64,000 bases of DNA from Loripinus fragilis (GCA_964019695.1 OZ026522.1:59048811-59112810), one strand, 5' to 3'; positions 32,846 to 45,704 are shown, counted from the first letter of the stretch. A program made the numbers and translations. The notes: generated from the letters alone by a model not told the origin.

Positions 32846-33630
32846 TGTGGGGCCTCATATATAGCAGATACTAGGAATGCAAAAGTAGGGTTTAGCCGTC
32901 AACTTGAATTGTTTTTCCTAATTAAAACTTATTTGAATGGCTGATGTTATTTATGATAGATACTGACACTGTAATTGGTAGTTGATACTGGTTATATCAT
33001 CTTCAAATACCTGAGTGATGTCCAAAAGCTTAGGAAGCCCCCATGCTAGCTAAACATTTTTTGCATTTATCAACAGCAGATTCTAGGGTGAAGAATTAGT
33101 GCCAGTAAACTGCATTTAACCCCCCCACCCCACCAATGGCTTAGGCTACTGACCGTTCCAGGGCAGTAGTCATGTTGTTGTTTATTCTCTGTTTATTGTT
33201 GCTCTCATTGTTTGTGGGGGAGGGGTTGTTTATTCCTTGTTTTGTTATGCAGTTCTGTGGGCATATTGCTTACTGTCGTTGCCTTGCGTCCGGACACCTG
33301 TTCAACTTATGGTACCGCAAGCTAACTCACAACAGGAAACAAAAACGATTTTATACTTTAAGTGTCCTTTATAATATTGCAACCATCTTGCTGAGGATGA
33401 GCAAGCTGGTTGCTTTACTTTTATTGTCTTCCTGGTGTCTTGAGACTGTTAGTGTTTCTTTTTTTTCAAGATACTGTCCTCGTTCAAAACTGATCACTAC
33501 GACAATGTTCTGTGTCTCTTCCTCGCGTTGCCTTGGGTTGATCTCAGTGTGTGATTGTGGTATTTCCTGGTCATATTTACTAAATTTTTAAAGATCATCC
33601 ATAGTTCCATGATTATTTGAAGCAATGTAA
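32846..33630. other. Dispersed repeat fragments
   Basis: 33145-33580 (CCGTTCCAGGGCAGTAGTCA to GTGATTGTGGTATTTCCTGG) shares text with 11765-11800 and 39385-39440. The 139-codon hydrophobic frame here is compositional and I do not accept it as a gene. Confidence 0.4.
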
Positions 33631-33696
33631 ATCAGTGTAGATCCAGATCAGCTGGCTTCCACGAAGCCAGCTGATCTGGGTCAACACTGGTTTGAA
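33631..33696. repeat. Hairpin (family H), core AGCTGGCTTC
   Basis: CAGTGTAGATCCAGATCAGC and GCTGATCTGGGTCAACACTG pair. GCTGGCTTCCACGAAGCCAG forms the tip. The core is unlike those of other members, yet fully self-complementary. Confidence 0.85.
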
Positions 33697-34087
33697 AACA
33701 GAATAAATCTAGGCAGGTAACCAAATGTGTATTCAGTTGCCACAACATGCACTAAAGCATCCATGCAAACATATTGTATTTGTCAAAACCAAAGGCATTG
33801 ACAACCATAAAAAAAATATAGTACTCGATGAATTATATGACCTGTATATTTGTTTTTATTCTTTATTCTATTTTTGTTGTCTTTATTTTTAGTTAGTTTT
33901 TAACGATTAAGTAGGCATTAACGGCCACGTAGATATTCACTTTTAAAAGATAAACTGTTTGTGTTTTTTCAGTCTCAGTGTTATAAATATTTTTCCACTG
34001 ACATTGCTCATTAACTCAACAAACTGTAATAATGTGCTAGACTAGTTTGAAAAAGCTGTGATACTGTAATATAAGTTAGGAGATTTG

Positions 34088-34306
34088 CTGTTCTGCCAGT
34101 CTAGAGTGACAGTGACGTCATGTTTTGTTTACAAAGTTAACAGGGACTTATAATCGATAGAATACTTGTGTATTAATCCTAGGATGAATACATAAGTAGT
34201 CTATCGATTTGAGTCAGCTCAATTTGAGTGTACAAGTTAATGTTTTACTTAACAATTGTAAACAAAATATTACTTCACTGTCACTCTTGGTTGGCACGAC
34301 AGTAGC
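34088..34306. mobile_element. MITE (family K, ~220 bp)
   Basis: CCAGTCTAGAGTGACAGTGA faces TCACTGTCACTCTTGGTTGG. TTTTGTTTACAAAG faces TTGTAAACAAAAT. The central hairpin is GTGTATTAATCCTAGGATGA. A close copy is at 61445-61678. Confidence 0.8.
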
Positions 34307-34410
34307 ATTCTTTAAAAATGTTTGTATTGTTTGTAATATATGTATTTGCATATAACTATGTGAGAAATAAATAAATTATGTTTAAACCAAATTCGTTACT
34401 ATGAACTGAT

Positions 34411-35160
34411 GGTAGAGCAAAAAGCTGGCAAAAAGTCGCTTATTTAAGGCGGAACCCCTCCCCATCTGTAAAATGGAAAACGATCGCATGAATGATATGG
34501 CAAGATGTTGAAGTTTCTTGGATTGCCGGAATTACTTTTTCAAAGAGGGGCAATGGTGTTAAAATTTGGCAAAAACTTCATTTTTAGAAGTGAAATTGCG
34601 AATTTCTGAAATCCATTTGCAGCAACAGATACACGACACCGGCGAAGAAAGACTGAAAAATGATCATTGAGCTTATATAATCCTGACCTGACTTTATCAT
34701 GAAGTCAAAGTCAGTAATGAAATGTCTTTATTTTTGGGTGAAAATCAGTGTTTTTATAAAAAAAATAATCCAAATTTTTGTAACCGGACAGGTAAAGTTT
34801 TTAAAATTTATAGTTTTTATTTATCTTGTTTTAAATTTGATGCTGCCTTATTCAACTTACATATATCCTGTCGTGTTTACTAATAAAACCTGCTAAAATA
34901 TTTTCTTTTTTTGCCTCGAAAACTGACATTTTTATATTCAGGTATATTTTGGGAAATGCATGTTTTGCTGTTTCATAGCTATCAGGGCATTGTCATATTA
35001 TGAAAATGACGTACATATAGTAAAAATATCAAATGGAAACAGCATTTATCATGTTCTGTGATATCATATCAAGTATTGACACACACTAAAAGAGGGCCAA
35101 GTGACCCTAGATCGCTCACCTGAGTTTTTGTTTAAAACACTTAATCTATATGTATCTATT
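34411..35160. repeat. Left arm (~0.75 kb) of a long inverted repeat
   Basis: From GATGGTAGAGCAAAAAGCTG to CGCTCACCTGAGTTTTTG the sequence is matched, with substitutions and small gaps, by the reverse complement of 39638-40368. Landmarks: CCCCTCCCCATC, CTTCATTTTTAGAAGTGAAA, GCAACAGATACACGACACC, GGAAACAGCATTTATCATG. Confidence 0.85.
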
Positions 35161-38100
35161 AAAAACTGACCATGCTCTGGTGAACCCTTGATGGGGCCAT
35201 TTTTGTCCCCAGAGCTCTATTTGGAGCAAATTTAAATATGGTCCATCCACTGGGTGATATCAGGGATCTAGACCTATTGGTTTCAAAGCAGGAAATTTTG
35301 TATGTTTCAATTTATAAGTCAATGTAAACTCTGTGACATCCAGGATGAGGCCATTTTGACCACATAACTACAATTTGAGCAAACTCGATAGAGTACCACT
35401 AGGTGATGTTACATACCAAATTTCAAAACTTTGGGGCCTTTTGTTTTCTGGCAAGAATATTTTTTAATGTTTTCTCTAAATAACCTATTCATCGAGGAAA
35501 AATCTGGCACATTATAAGTCGCTCAGTTGAAGTGGAACCTCTCCTTACTTGTAAAATAGGATTGTGATATATCAATGGAAAGTTTAATAACTGTAACCAC
35601 TAACCATGAAACCACTAGAATTACTTTTCAAAACAGGGGCAGTGGCTCTTTATTAGGCTTCGAAGAAGAGCACCCTCATTTAGCATCTAAAGTAAGCAAA
35701 AGTTGGCGGGGTGAAAAGAAATGCAAAAATGCAAATAATTTCAAAATTTTAAAGTATTAGGGGTGTATTATTTAACCATATTAGCTTTGCATTAAAACAG
35801 TTAGGCCTATTTTAATGTAATACATAAGAACGCGAATCTGACAAGAGGGACCTTAAGTAATCCAAGTAATCATTACGTAAGAGACATTTGAAAACTACTT
35901 ATAATAACATAAAATTACATACCTTTATATTTCCATGAAAATGCTTTTTAAACTTTGATACCATCAAATAATAAAAGTTTCTGATTATACTTTTTTTAAA
36001 GTTTTCTATAAGGGTTGTTGCCATATGAACACTCAGATCACAACACCTACAAGTGGGTCATTTTGAATGTCTATAATACGATCTAGAAGAAAAAAATCAT
36101 GTAACTTCATCTGCATTTCCAGTATCACATGTATAAGACACGAGAAAACTTATATTTGCTAGATTCTTATGCTGAGCATGCAATAATCAACAAACGAATA
36201 TAGACCAACACTCTGACGTGATCATACGGTAAAGACCATTATATACGTCACATTCCAAACCTGATTATATTTGTTGTTTCTAACATCCGTATAATTATCA
36301 GTTTCGAAGAAATTTTCAGGAAATGCTCTTAACATGTAATACTTTGCAGATGAAAAATTAGCCTGATTTTTATTATCGCGATCATAGGGCACCTTTCCCT
36401 ATATCCTGGCCAATATATACTCAACGTCAGTGAAAAGTTACCAGTAAATCACATACACTTTACAAAGGACAATATTTAGGTCATCCTGTACGAAGAACTG
36501 CGGATACTTCAACACTCAATTTTATGGCATAGGGTGCCATGCATCACCACTATGGAAAACGGTATCAATCACACCCGAATGCATTATAATAATTCCTTGA
36601 CGGACCTCTGTAGTTTCCATTGCATTGTATAGGAAAATGCAAAGTTTTGGTGCTACCTTAAAGTTTGATCCTCATTTTTCGCGTTAAATGGGATAACCTA
36701 AACCATTTTGGTGGCGTTTTCAATGAAAATGTCTAGGTCATGTTCTGGCATTTTGTCTTCTGAAAATGATGATTTCAAATTCTTAAAAACTGCAAAAAAA
36801 CATAAAATGCACGTGCATCACGGGCACCATAGTTCCAGGGGTCGTGTAACTGATTTATCTCTCCAAATCAGCTTGTCAGTGACAAGAAACATGAACGTAA
36901 CAGTAGTCAAAGAGCTGCATTATATATTTTCCGAAATATCAAAACTTTGATACTGGTAACTTTTCATTGACGCTGAGTATATATGCAAAATGGAAGTACC
37001 TGATTTATCATTTTGACATCATTTTTTAGTACCATGATTTCATTTATTTTAATCTATTGTCTTCATTTTACACATATTGTCAGTGCAAACGATTTTAACG
37101 CATTCCAAATCAAGTATGGTCTTTTATACGTCATATAATTAAACATATAGGTTTTGCCTTTGGGTATTAGTAGCAGCATGGAGTTTGTGCTCCTAAATCT
37201 GTTTTAAAGAGTAACTATGTAAGTGTTATATTAGAACTTGCAATCTATCTTTACGCCTCGATGTTCATATTTGGTGTTTATTTCAAATTATAAATTTAAT
37301 CTTGGAGTTAAAGGTCAAGGTCAAATTAAGACAAAACCTGTAATACGTCTCATAACATGAGCTCCTCTTTCGTTTCTACGACCGAGGGTGTTCATATATG
37401 GCACAATGATTGTCTATGGGGTGTAGAATACAACATAGGTTTCTTATCACCGCTTTTCCATTGGTGTCAAAAGACAAAGTCACATAATTACAATCAGTTT
37501 ATGGCTTGTTACGCCAACTCCTCCTTCATTGTTTGACCAAGGGTGTTAATACTTAGCACAATTATTGCTTATGGTGTGTAAATTACAAAGTACGTTACAT
37601 ATCACCGCTATGGCCCTGAAAACAAAGGTTAATTAGAATCGGTTTTACAGTGGCATGTTTTTGACAGAGATGCTTCATATTTTGTAGATTAATTGCCAAT
37701 ATGACATTTGAGCCTTAATTTTCAAAATAATTTGAAGCCAGTTGTATGGATTGTTAATCAATAACATGTATTGCTGTAGATTTTTTATATTTTGCACACT
37801 GATTGTCTTAGGTGTTCTTTTGTCAATAATAGCTTCTGACTGCTGATATGACCGTTGTATCAAAGTTCAAGGTCAAACTGCTTAAAAACCTACATTTTGC
37901 ACCCTCAAAGTGGTACTAATCATAAATGTGTTTATGACTCTCCTAGGTTCTATGCGAGGCAGACCAAATAGTGGATTATAAATTCCCTGCATGGAATAAT
38001 AAAGAGGTTCTTAAAGGGTTTAGCTATTTTCTGATAAAACATTTATATTAATCTTAGTAAACCTATATAGGCGGTAATTCCCCTCTTGGAGCCCCTTAGT

Positions 38101-39637
38101 CCGGTGAGGTATTGAAATACACTAAGACATGAAATAATCTTTCTCTTAGCAGTTAATCTGCTGATGACCACTCATAAACCAAAATGTAGACCTTTAAACT
38201 CTGCATATACGGCATGTAATGCATTCTGTTTTGGAAGAGATGTATAAATGATCATGTTTGGGACACTGGCTGTCTATGGTTTTATGATGGCACAGTCTCC
38301 TCTTAAATTACCACCTAGATTTTAACTAAACTTTGCAGGAATGATTCTTATATGACCCTCTTAAATAATTGTTCAAATCGTTAAGTCCATTGCATATCTA
38401 GGTCACATGGGCTAAAATAGATTTTCAAAATAAAAATCTTCTTGTTTGAAACCACAATGCCTAGAGTCTTAATATTTGGTATGTAGCATAACCTGGTAGA
38501 CCTCCATCAAGTTTGTTCAAATTATAGCCCTGTGGTTTAAATGTTACATTCCTGGAGGTGGCATATTTTTACATAAACATGTGATCACCTGTTGGTAAAG
38601 GGCTGATCTCTTGGCTCTCTTGTGTGTGGTGTTTTCTTGTATTTTGTCACTTTCCCATATGGTGTCTCGGGTCAGTTGTGGTACTTGACTGTATCGATTT
38701 CTGGTTTTGTCCTCTGCTTTATATTTTATATTAGGAAAACAAACCAAATCTTCTTGTCTAAAACGACAATGCCTAGCACCTTGCTATTTGGTATGCAACA
38801 TCACCTAGTACGTCTCTACCCATGTTATTCAATTTGGGGCACAGGGACTATTAAGTGGATCCGTCTGCGAGCTCACACATTCACTATAGGAATCAATTGG
38901 GAAAATCTTCTTGTCTGACACCACAAGGCATGGAACATTGCTATTTGTTATGTAGTATCCCCTAGTATACCTCTACTAAGTTTGTTCACATAATGGCCCT
39001 TGTGCCAGAACTGGCCCAACCCTGGGGTCACGTTTTACATGGGCTTATATATGGAACAATTAAAATAGTCTAGTCTGAAACCACAGAACCTAGAGTCTAT
39101 ATTTGGCATGTAGCAACATCTTGTAGACTTGCTAAGTTTGTTGAAAATTATGGACCTGTGGCGGAAAATGAGGCCGCCTCGGGGATCAGGGTTTCATATT
39201 TAGCTTATATAGAGAACATATTAAAACACATTCTTGTCAGACACTAAAAGGCTTGATATTTGATATGTAGCATCACAAAGTGGTACTCTACCAAATTTGT
39301 TCAAATTATGGTTCTGTGGTCAAAATGGTATCGTCCTGGAGGTCACAGAGTTTATGAGGCTGTTATTGTTCTTTGACTCTTCCTCTCGGTGCCATGGGTT
39401 TGTATGCAGTTTGTAAGTGTGGCATTCCCCGGTCATTCATTCTTTCTTAAATTGACTTACATTTGGTGAAAACATAAAAACATATTTTTGTCTGAAACCA
39501 CCAGGCCTAGAGCCCTGGTATTTGGTATGTAGCATCAGCTGGTAGACAAAATTTAAATATGTTTCAATTATGACTCTGGGACCGAACATGGACCACAACG
39601 CAGGTCATCAAGAGCGTGGCCAGTTTCCAAAAGATTC
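35161..39637. repeat. Spacer of the long inverted repeat, with internal diverged repeats
   Basis: Contains repeated AGGCCTAGAGCCTTGGTATT-like units (clear near 38455-38490, 38760-38790, 39090-39110 and 39500-39540) with TTTGTTCAAATTATGGCCCT-type text, resembling the units of the 43001 element. The family B MITE at 36416-36980 lies within. No transposase was identified. Confidence 0.6.
36416..36980. mobile_element. ~565 bp MITE (family B), second copy, inverted relative to 10039
   Basis: Ends TACTCAACGTCAGTGAAAAG and the complementary CTTTTCATTGACGCTGAGTA. Interior AGAACTGCGGATACTTCAAC matches the complement of the copy at 10039-10595. Nested in the spacer of the long inverted repeat. Confidence 0.8.
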
Positions 39638-40368
39638 GTATAGATAAGACGTTTAAAACAAAACTCAGGTGAGCGATCCAGGGTCACTTGGTCCTCTTTT
39701 TATTATGTCATTACTTGATATGATATCATAGAACATCATAAATGCTGTTTCCATTTGACATGTTTATTATATGTACGTCATTTTCTTAATATGGCAATGT
39801 CCAGATATACAAGTAACAACAATACATGAATTTCACAAAATATACCTGGATATCAAAATGCCAGATTTATAGGTCAAAACGAAAATATTTTGGTGTTTTT
39901 TTCAAGCATACACGACAGAGATATACGTAAGTTGAATAATTCAGCATCAAATTTGAAACAAGTTAAATAACAGCCTTAAATTTTAAAACTTAATCAGCCA
40001 GATTACAAAAATTCGTGTTTAAATTTATAAAAACCACCGATTTTCACCCAAAATCCAAACATTAAAATTCCGGTTTTGACACCATAATAAAATCAGAGTA
40101 GACTTATATAAGACTCAATAATCATTTTTAATCTATTCTTTACTGGTGTCATGTATCTGTTGCTGCAAATGGATTTCAGAAATTCGCAATTTCATTTCTA
40201 AAAATGAAGTTTTTGCCAATTTTTAACACCACTGCCCCTCTTTACAAAAGTAATTCCGGCGATCCAAGAAACTTCAATATCTTGTTAAATCATTCATACA
40301 ATCATTTTCCATTTTACTGATGGGGAGGGGTTATCGGTCAATTTTCGCTAGTTTTTGCTCTACCATGA
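39638..40368. repeat. Right arm (~0.73 kb) of the long inverted repeat
   Basis: Includes AAACTCAGGTGAGCGATCCA, GGGTCACTTGGTCCTCTTTT, GGTGTCATGTATCTGTTGCT and TTTTTGCTCTACCATGAA, all complementary in order to 34411-35160. Confidence 0.85.
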
Positions 40369-41439
40369 ATAAAACCATTTTGAGTATATCTATATGATGA
40401 GGACATTAAATGATTAATAATAATGTAATACAGTTGATAATAAACTTAAAACTGTAATCATGGCATTTAGTGCACGGACTTATGTCGTGTTTTTAGTCCC
40501 GTGGGATTTTTTTTGAAGAAAGCAAACGACTATTATATTTTGTTTTTGGGATGTATGGTGAGGACGAAAATGGCTGTTGGCAGTCTTGGAATCGTGGCAG
40601 ACACCAGTTATGAGGTCATCAATATAGCACCTGTCAAAAGCTTAATTTGAGGAGAATTCATAATTTTTGTAAGCATAAGAGATTTCGTTGTCGGTTCTAT
40701 GTTAGTCAAAAGTTGATATTGCATAAAAGACACAAAAGAACGGTATAGAGTACACAAATGATACGTGTGTGTACATTTTAATTGTATTTCTAATTGAAAT
40801 AACCTAGGCATTTGTCTAGGAGTACTGCAAATCAGGAGTTGGACAGTGTCACTCTTGGGAACAAAATTTGGGCGAATAAAAGGATATATTTAACTTTGTA
40901 AGCAGTCACTTTAATTCAAGAGAAAACTATGATAGGTGCGTTCAACTACGAGCTGAACATTATTAGAATAAATAGGTGCATAATCAAAGCACTGATACAA
41001 CTAAGTCACTAAACACACAACACATTTTTCAATTGAAAATTGTCATTATAATACTGTAAAATGTATAATGAGAAAGAATGACAAACACAATAACAATCAG
41101 TTTCTTGTTAGAACTTAGGGGTTATTTTTGCAGTTGCAGATATATTAACAATGAAAATACAATGCACTAGAGTGCCTGTCGTTACAGACAAGCGCATTGT
41201 CCCTGAGAGTCAAGCTATCTGTTACTCAGTATTATTATTGCTGTACCTCGCATGTATACATGTAATATTACATTTGCAACGAGGAAAAGCAATGCTTCAC
41301 AATTTTTCAATAAATGTACCTTTATGTTCTCTATCGTTCCTATAGTAAAATTGTTAAAAATATGGGTACTCTTGGAAAACTAAGCACATATAAAAAAGAA
41401 ACAATCAAATTTTAGAGCTCATGAGTTCAGACAAGAACC
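40369..41439. other. No feature seen
   Basis: AT-rich, without recognised element ends. The short frames here lack any protein signature. Confidence 0.4.
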
Positions 41440-41890
41440 CAGCCAGCACCCAGTATCCGGCCACCATTGCCCCCCTGTAAAACGCCAATGGTGGCCCGCT
41501 TTCAGGTGTTTATTGGGAAGAGTTTCAAAGCTTTTCATTCTGCATTCTATGTTACCTCAGTTGTCCTAGCTTGGCTAATGACATTTTTTTTTCTTTTAAA
41601 CAAATTTCGGTGAGGGCCTTGCACACGCGGATCCAGAATGTTTTGTCAGAGGGGATCCAACTCTAACAACGTTTTTTTTAGTTGATAAGGGGAGAGGGCA
41701 TCCTTAATACCACTAAAAGTGGGCCATAGCATCATGGCGTTTGGCTGGTGGGCCGATGATGGCCCAACATTGAATTCTGACTTGGTTTTCAGGGAATCCG
41801 GACCAGTATTGCTAAGAAACCCTATATTTTTGTGATTTTTCAAGGGGGTCTAGTCCCCTTGCCCCTTCCTTTTCTCTGGATCCGCCCATA
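41440..41890. mobile_element. Family L element, larger copy, minus orientation
   Basis: CCATTGCCCCCCTGTAAAAC, then GCACACGCGGATCCAGAATG, then CCCTTGCCCCTTCCTTTTCT and GGATCCGCCCAT. Probably two joined copies. The uninterrupted GCTAAGAAACCCTATA near 41811 is the empty-site reference for the insertion at 43001-44135. Confidence 0.6.
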
Positions 41891-41989
41891 ACCTTGCAGA
41901 GATCATTCTGCCAACTGTTTGAATAATAGGAGATGCTGTTTGAAGCAAATCGTCATGACGCACAAGACATTAACCATCCACAATAGCCA

Positions 41990-42560
41990 ACCCTTACCCA
42001 CAATGGCTCAGGTTGAGCAAATTAGCAGGATAAATGCTGTGAGCAAAAAAACAACAACATAACTTATTAAGCAATAAAAGAGAAATTTCATAAAACTTAT
42101 ATATATATAGTATATATGACCACCGTGTGATGATGCAAGTGAAGTTTTGTGAGGATGTCATCAGTTGTAGAGGACTTAGTCCTGTGATCGCCTTAATTCA
42201 ATAGATTTGCCCATTCAGAGCCATAAACAATGGATTTAATTTCAAGAAACTGAATATATATGGCAATAGTTTGGTGATGCATAGAATGCCTTTGGTAATA
42301 GTGGAGTTATTGCCCTTTGATTTCCTAAATGTCAATGAATGGTTCCTTTCTCAGCCATAACTTAGTAAGCAATTGATGGCACGTCTTGCAACTTATACGA
42401 TTCTATCACCCTAAAGAGTCTCCATATGAAATTTTGAGTTCATCTGGTCCAATGGTTTAAGAGATGCTTGAGAAAGTTGACAGACGGATGAAAGAGGGCC
42501 GGACAGATGGATGGGTCACTGGTATACCTTCAGCTCACCCAAGGTGATCTACGTACAGAA
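41990..42560. mobile_element. Degraded element end with GCTCA termini
   Basis: CAATGGCTCAGGTTGAGC near 42002 and CACTGGTATACCTTCAGCTC near 42518 resemble the ends of the 43001 and 48366 elements. GACAGACGGATGAAAGAGGG resembles the ACGG array at 49961. Confidence 0.4.
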
Positions 42561-42744
42561 AACAACAGAAAACTGTCTTTCAAAAATATTGCACTTATTT
42601 ATTGCACATAACATTCTATATATAGCTACAGTTGACTCTCCAATACTCTAGTCCTGACAAATTCAAGTAACAACTATTTCCTTTTATACATTATCTAACA
42701 ATATTGAAAAAAAATAAAAATAAACATGTTCAGATCCAGATATT

Positions 42745-43000
42745 CAACATGCGTAGATCCAGAAAGTTTTGTCAGAAGGGGTCCAACTGTGACAACATTT
42801 TTTGTTTTGTATGTTTTTGAGGGTTTTTTTTTTGGGTTGATGAGGGGAGAGAGGATCCAAGAACGGCTGCCTACCAGCGAAACGCCATTTAAATGCTAAA
42901 TGGTGTTTCGCTGGCGGGCCGATTATGGCCCATTATTGAATGCTGGCTTGGTAGCTTTGTGATTTTTCAGGGGATCAGGACCAGTATTGCTAACAAAAGA
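42745..43000. mobile_element. Left part of a family L MITE split by an insertion
   Basis: Starts CATGCGTAGATCCAGAAAGT and reaches GACCAGTATTGCTAACAAA. Its continuation, ACCCTATAGCTTTGTG to CATCTGGATCCACGCAT, is found at 44136-44206. A central palindrome (CGCCATTTAAATGCTAAATGGTG) matches other copies. Confidence 0.8.
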
Positions 43001-44135
43001 GGCCCTAAATCGCTCACCTGAGTTTTGTTAAAAGCTTACATATAGGTATCTGTTAAAGGTTCCGATGACCCTGGTAACACCTGGGGCAGGGCCATTTTTG
43101 GCACCAGGGGCATGATTTGAAAAACACTTGGTAGAGGTCCAATAGGTGATGCTAAAAACCAAATATCAAGGCTCTAGGACTTGTGGTTTTCAGACAAGAA
43201 TATTTTTTTATCTTTCTCCCTATATAAGACTATGTAAAACATGTGACCCCGGGTGGGGTCATTTTTGGCCCAAGGGGCATAATTTGAACAAACTTGGTAA
43301 AGGTCCACAAGGTGATGCTACATACTAAATATCAAGGCTCTAGGCCATATGGCTATAGAAAGAAGGTTTTTTCATGTTTTCTGTATATAGATCTATGTAA
43401 TTCATGTGATCCCCAGGTCGGGCCATTTTTGGCACAGGGATAAAATTTGAACGAATTTGGAAGAGGTTCACTAGGTGATGCTTCATACCCAATATCAAGG
43501 CTCTAGGCCTTGTGGTTTTAGACAAGAAGATTTTTTCATGTTTCACCCTATATAAGCCTATGTAAAACGTGACCCCCTGGGCGGGGCCATTTTTGGCCCC
43601 CAGGGCATAATTTGAACAAATATGGTAGAGGTCCACTAGGGGATGCTACATACCAAATATCAAGGCTCTAGCTATTATGGTTTCAGACAAGAAGATTTTT
43701 TTCAACGTTTTCCCTATATAAGTCTATGAAAGCAATGTGACCCTGGGGCTGAGCCATTTTTGGCCCCAGGGGCATAATTTGAACAAACTTGGTAGGGGTC
43801 CACTAGGTGATGCTACATACCAAATATCAAGACTCTAGGCCTTATGGTTTCAGACAAGAAGATTTTTCCATGTTTTCCTAATATAAGCCAATGTAAAACA
43901 TGTGACCTCTGGGGCAGGGCCATTTTTGGCCCCAGGGGCATAATTTGAACAAACTTGGTAGAGGTCTACTAGATGATGCTACATACCAATTATCAAGGCT
44001 CTAGGACTTGTGGTTTCAGACAAGAAAAATGTTTCATGTTTTTCTTTGAAGCAATTGTTGACGACGCACGACAATGCACGAAGGACATCCAACAATCACA
44101 ATAGCTCACCATGAGTCAATGGCTCAGGTGAGCTA
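43001..44135. mobile_element. Tandem-repeat element with GCTCACCTGAG ends, inserted in a MITE
   Basis: Left end AGAGGCCCTAAATCGCTCAC and right end GGCTCAGGTGAGCTAAA are imperfect inverted repeats. Between them are about six and a half units of roughly 165 bases, each with GGCCATTTTTGGCCCCAGG, TGAACAAACTTGGTAGAGGT, TGATGCTACATACCAAATAT and CAAGGCTCTAGGCC. Frames inside are repeat artefacts. Confidence 0.85.
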
Positions 44136-44206
44136 AAAACCCTATAGCTTTGTGATTTTAAGGGGTGTCCAGACCCTCTGCCCACCATCTGGATCCACGC
44201 ATATTC
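44136..44206. mobile_element. Right part of the split family L MITE
   Basis: Resumes the family L sequence exactly where 42745-43000 stops and ends CCATCTGGATCCACGCAT. Confidence 0.8.
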
Positions 44207-44224
44207 ATGCAGTTTCAAACAGGT

Positions 44225-44463
44225 GCAGTGCAGTCCCTTTATAACAGACCTCATTATAGCACATATTTGGATTATAACAAATCTTATTGTGCCTCCCAAT
44301 TTTTTGTTTCATGGAATTTCACAAAAGAATTATAGGAAATGGCCATAAATTGTCATATTCCTATAATTTCTTTGTAAAATTGTCCTGTTAAATTATGATA
44401 TACTTATAACATTGTCAATACCTACAGACCCCAAACATGACACTATAAAGGGACTCCACTGTA
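44225..44463. mobile_element. ~238 bp MITE (family M)
   Basis: Ends CAGTGCAGTCCCTTTATAAC and the complementary ATAAAGGGACTCCACTG, followed by TA. ATTATAGGAAATGGCC and ATTCCTATAATTTC pair in the centre. CAGT-type ends with TA flank suggest a Tc1/pogo-like mobiliser. Confidence 0.7.
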
Positions 44464-44737
44464 TCATTGTAAATTTCCTGTGGCTTTACCCCACCCACTC
44501 TTTGAATGCTAGTGTCTTCTGTTGTTTATCTTTGCAAACAGTTTGGATGCAAATGAGGCCCAACAAAATTTCAGCTCTCATCTGGATCTAAACTGTTGGA
44601 CACTCTGGTGGTATTCTTGAGAGATTCTTTTTGAAAGATTCTTTTATAAAAAAACATTCATTTTGAAAAAAATGAGCAGATAACAAAACATTATGAACAA
44701 TTTATAAATAAAATCCTAGCAAATGAACCATTCATAT

Positions 44738-44976
44738 ACGAGCCATGACATGAGATTTCCAGCAATTTGGTATGTGCGATCAGGAAAACCTCAGACCGGC
44801 CTACCCATACCCAGTCTGATCAGAGCCTTTGCTAGTCGCTTGAATATTCTATGACTGTTGTTAAGCTAATGATGGAACACCATTTGGAGTTCCAAAGCTT
44901 AAAAGGGGGCTGCACAGACTCCAAGTCCACACTTGTCAACATGTCACATTGTTGGAAATCACATGTCACTGCCCAT
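44738..44976. mobile_element. Family A MITE
   Basis: GAGCCATGACATGAGATTTC and GGAAATCACATGTCACTGCC are the ends. AGGGGGCTGCACAGACTCCA aligns with 1-66 and 1509-1748. The 216-codon frame starting here runs out of the element into unrelated sequence and is not accepted. Confidence 0.8.
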
Positions 44977-45625
44977 ATGTTTTACACAAGATATGGAAGG
45001 AAAAATATTTTGTCATTCGTACTGCAAGACCAATTTAGCTCGTCTTAAACAAAGTAAAAACTATGGTTCTGTTGGCTCCCGGTCAATGAGAGTCAACTGT
45101 ATACTGACTTCTATGACCAACTTGACTAGTTTGGCAACTAACACTATTTTGGCACAAATACATTACAATACAAGCAGCAGTAAGATCATGTACATATTTA
45201 ACCCTTTTCTCACCACTCACAACAATTATCATCTACTCTCTCTGATGATCTGCTTATATTTACATTTTCAAGCAACCGTTCATAGCCTTGTAAATGACAT
45301 AGATTTGATTGACAGCTGCCAAGCTCACTTGCCCGTGCAAGATGCTTTAAACACCAGAAGTGACACTGGTGTTGTGATTGATAGCGAGCCACACCAGAAT
45401 GGCACATGCAAAACAAGCTTCTTGTTTACACCATTGGCTGTCAGTGTTCACCCTGGCTGTTCCACTTTTCCGTTTTACACTCCAATAAAACCGTTAATAC
45501 GATTACATCTTAATACAAATTTGTTTTATTTCCAAAATTATAAATATTTTTTTTATATTTTAGATATTTATAATAAAATGTAAATATAAGCAATAAATTC
45601 AATTTTTGGTCTGTTCATGGAATCA
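44977..45625. other. No supported gene
   Basis: An open frame crosses the MITE end. From 45190 on, the peptide shows no family signature or splice structure. No other feature. Confidence 0.4.
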
Positions 45626-45704
45626 TGAATACTTCGGGTCTCTTGCAAAGTAAGTGATGCCCGAAGGGCTTCAAGTTAACTTTGCAAGAGACCCGAAGTA
45701 TTCA
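45626..45704. repeat. Perfect palindrome, 26-base arms
   Basis: TGAATACTTCGGGTCTCTTG... pairs with CAAGAGACCCGAAGTATTCA over 26 bases without mismatch. The loop of about 27 bases has its own small hairpin (GCCCGAAGGGC). Confidence 0.95.

Noticed and set aside
33172..33591. 139-codon hydrophobic frame
   Set aside because: Composed of L, C, S and F from a T-rich dispersed repeat; parts recur at 11765 and 39385 without preserving the frame.
44933..45583. 216-codon open frame on the + strand
   Set aside because: It starts inside a family A MITE and runs into unrelated sequence. There is no family signature, no conserved motif and no splice context.
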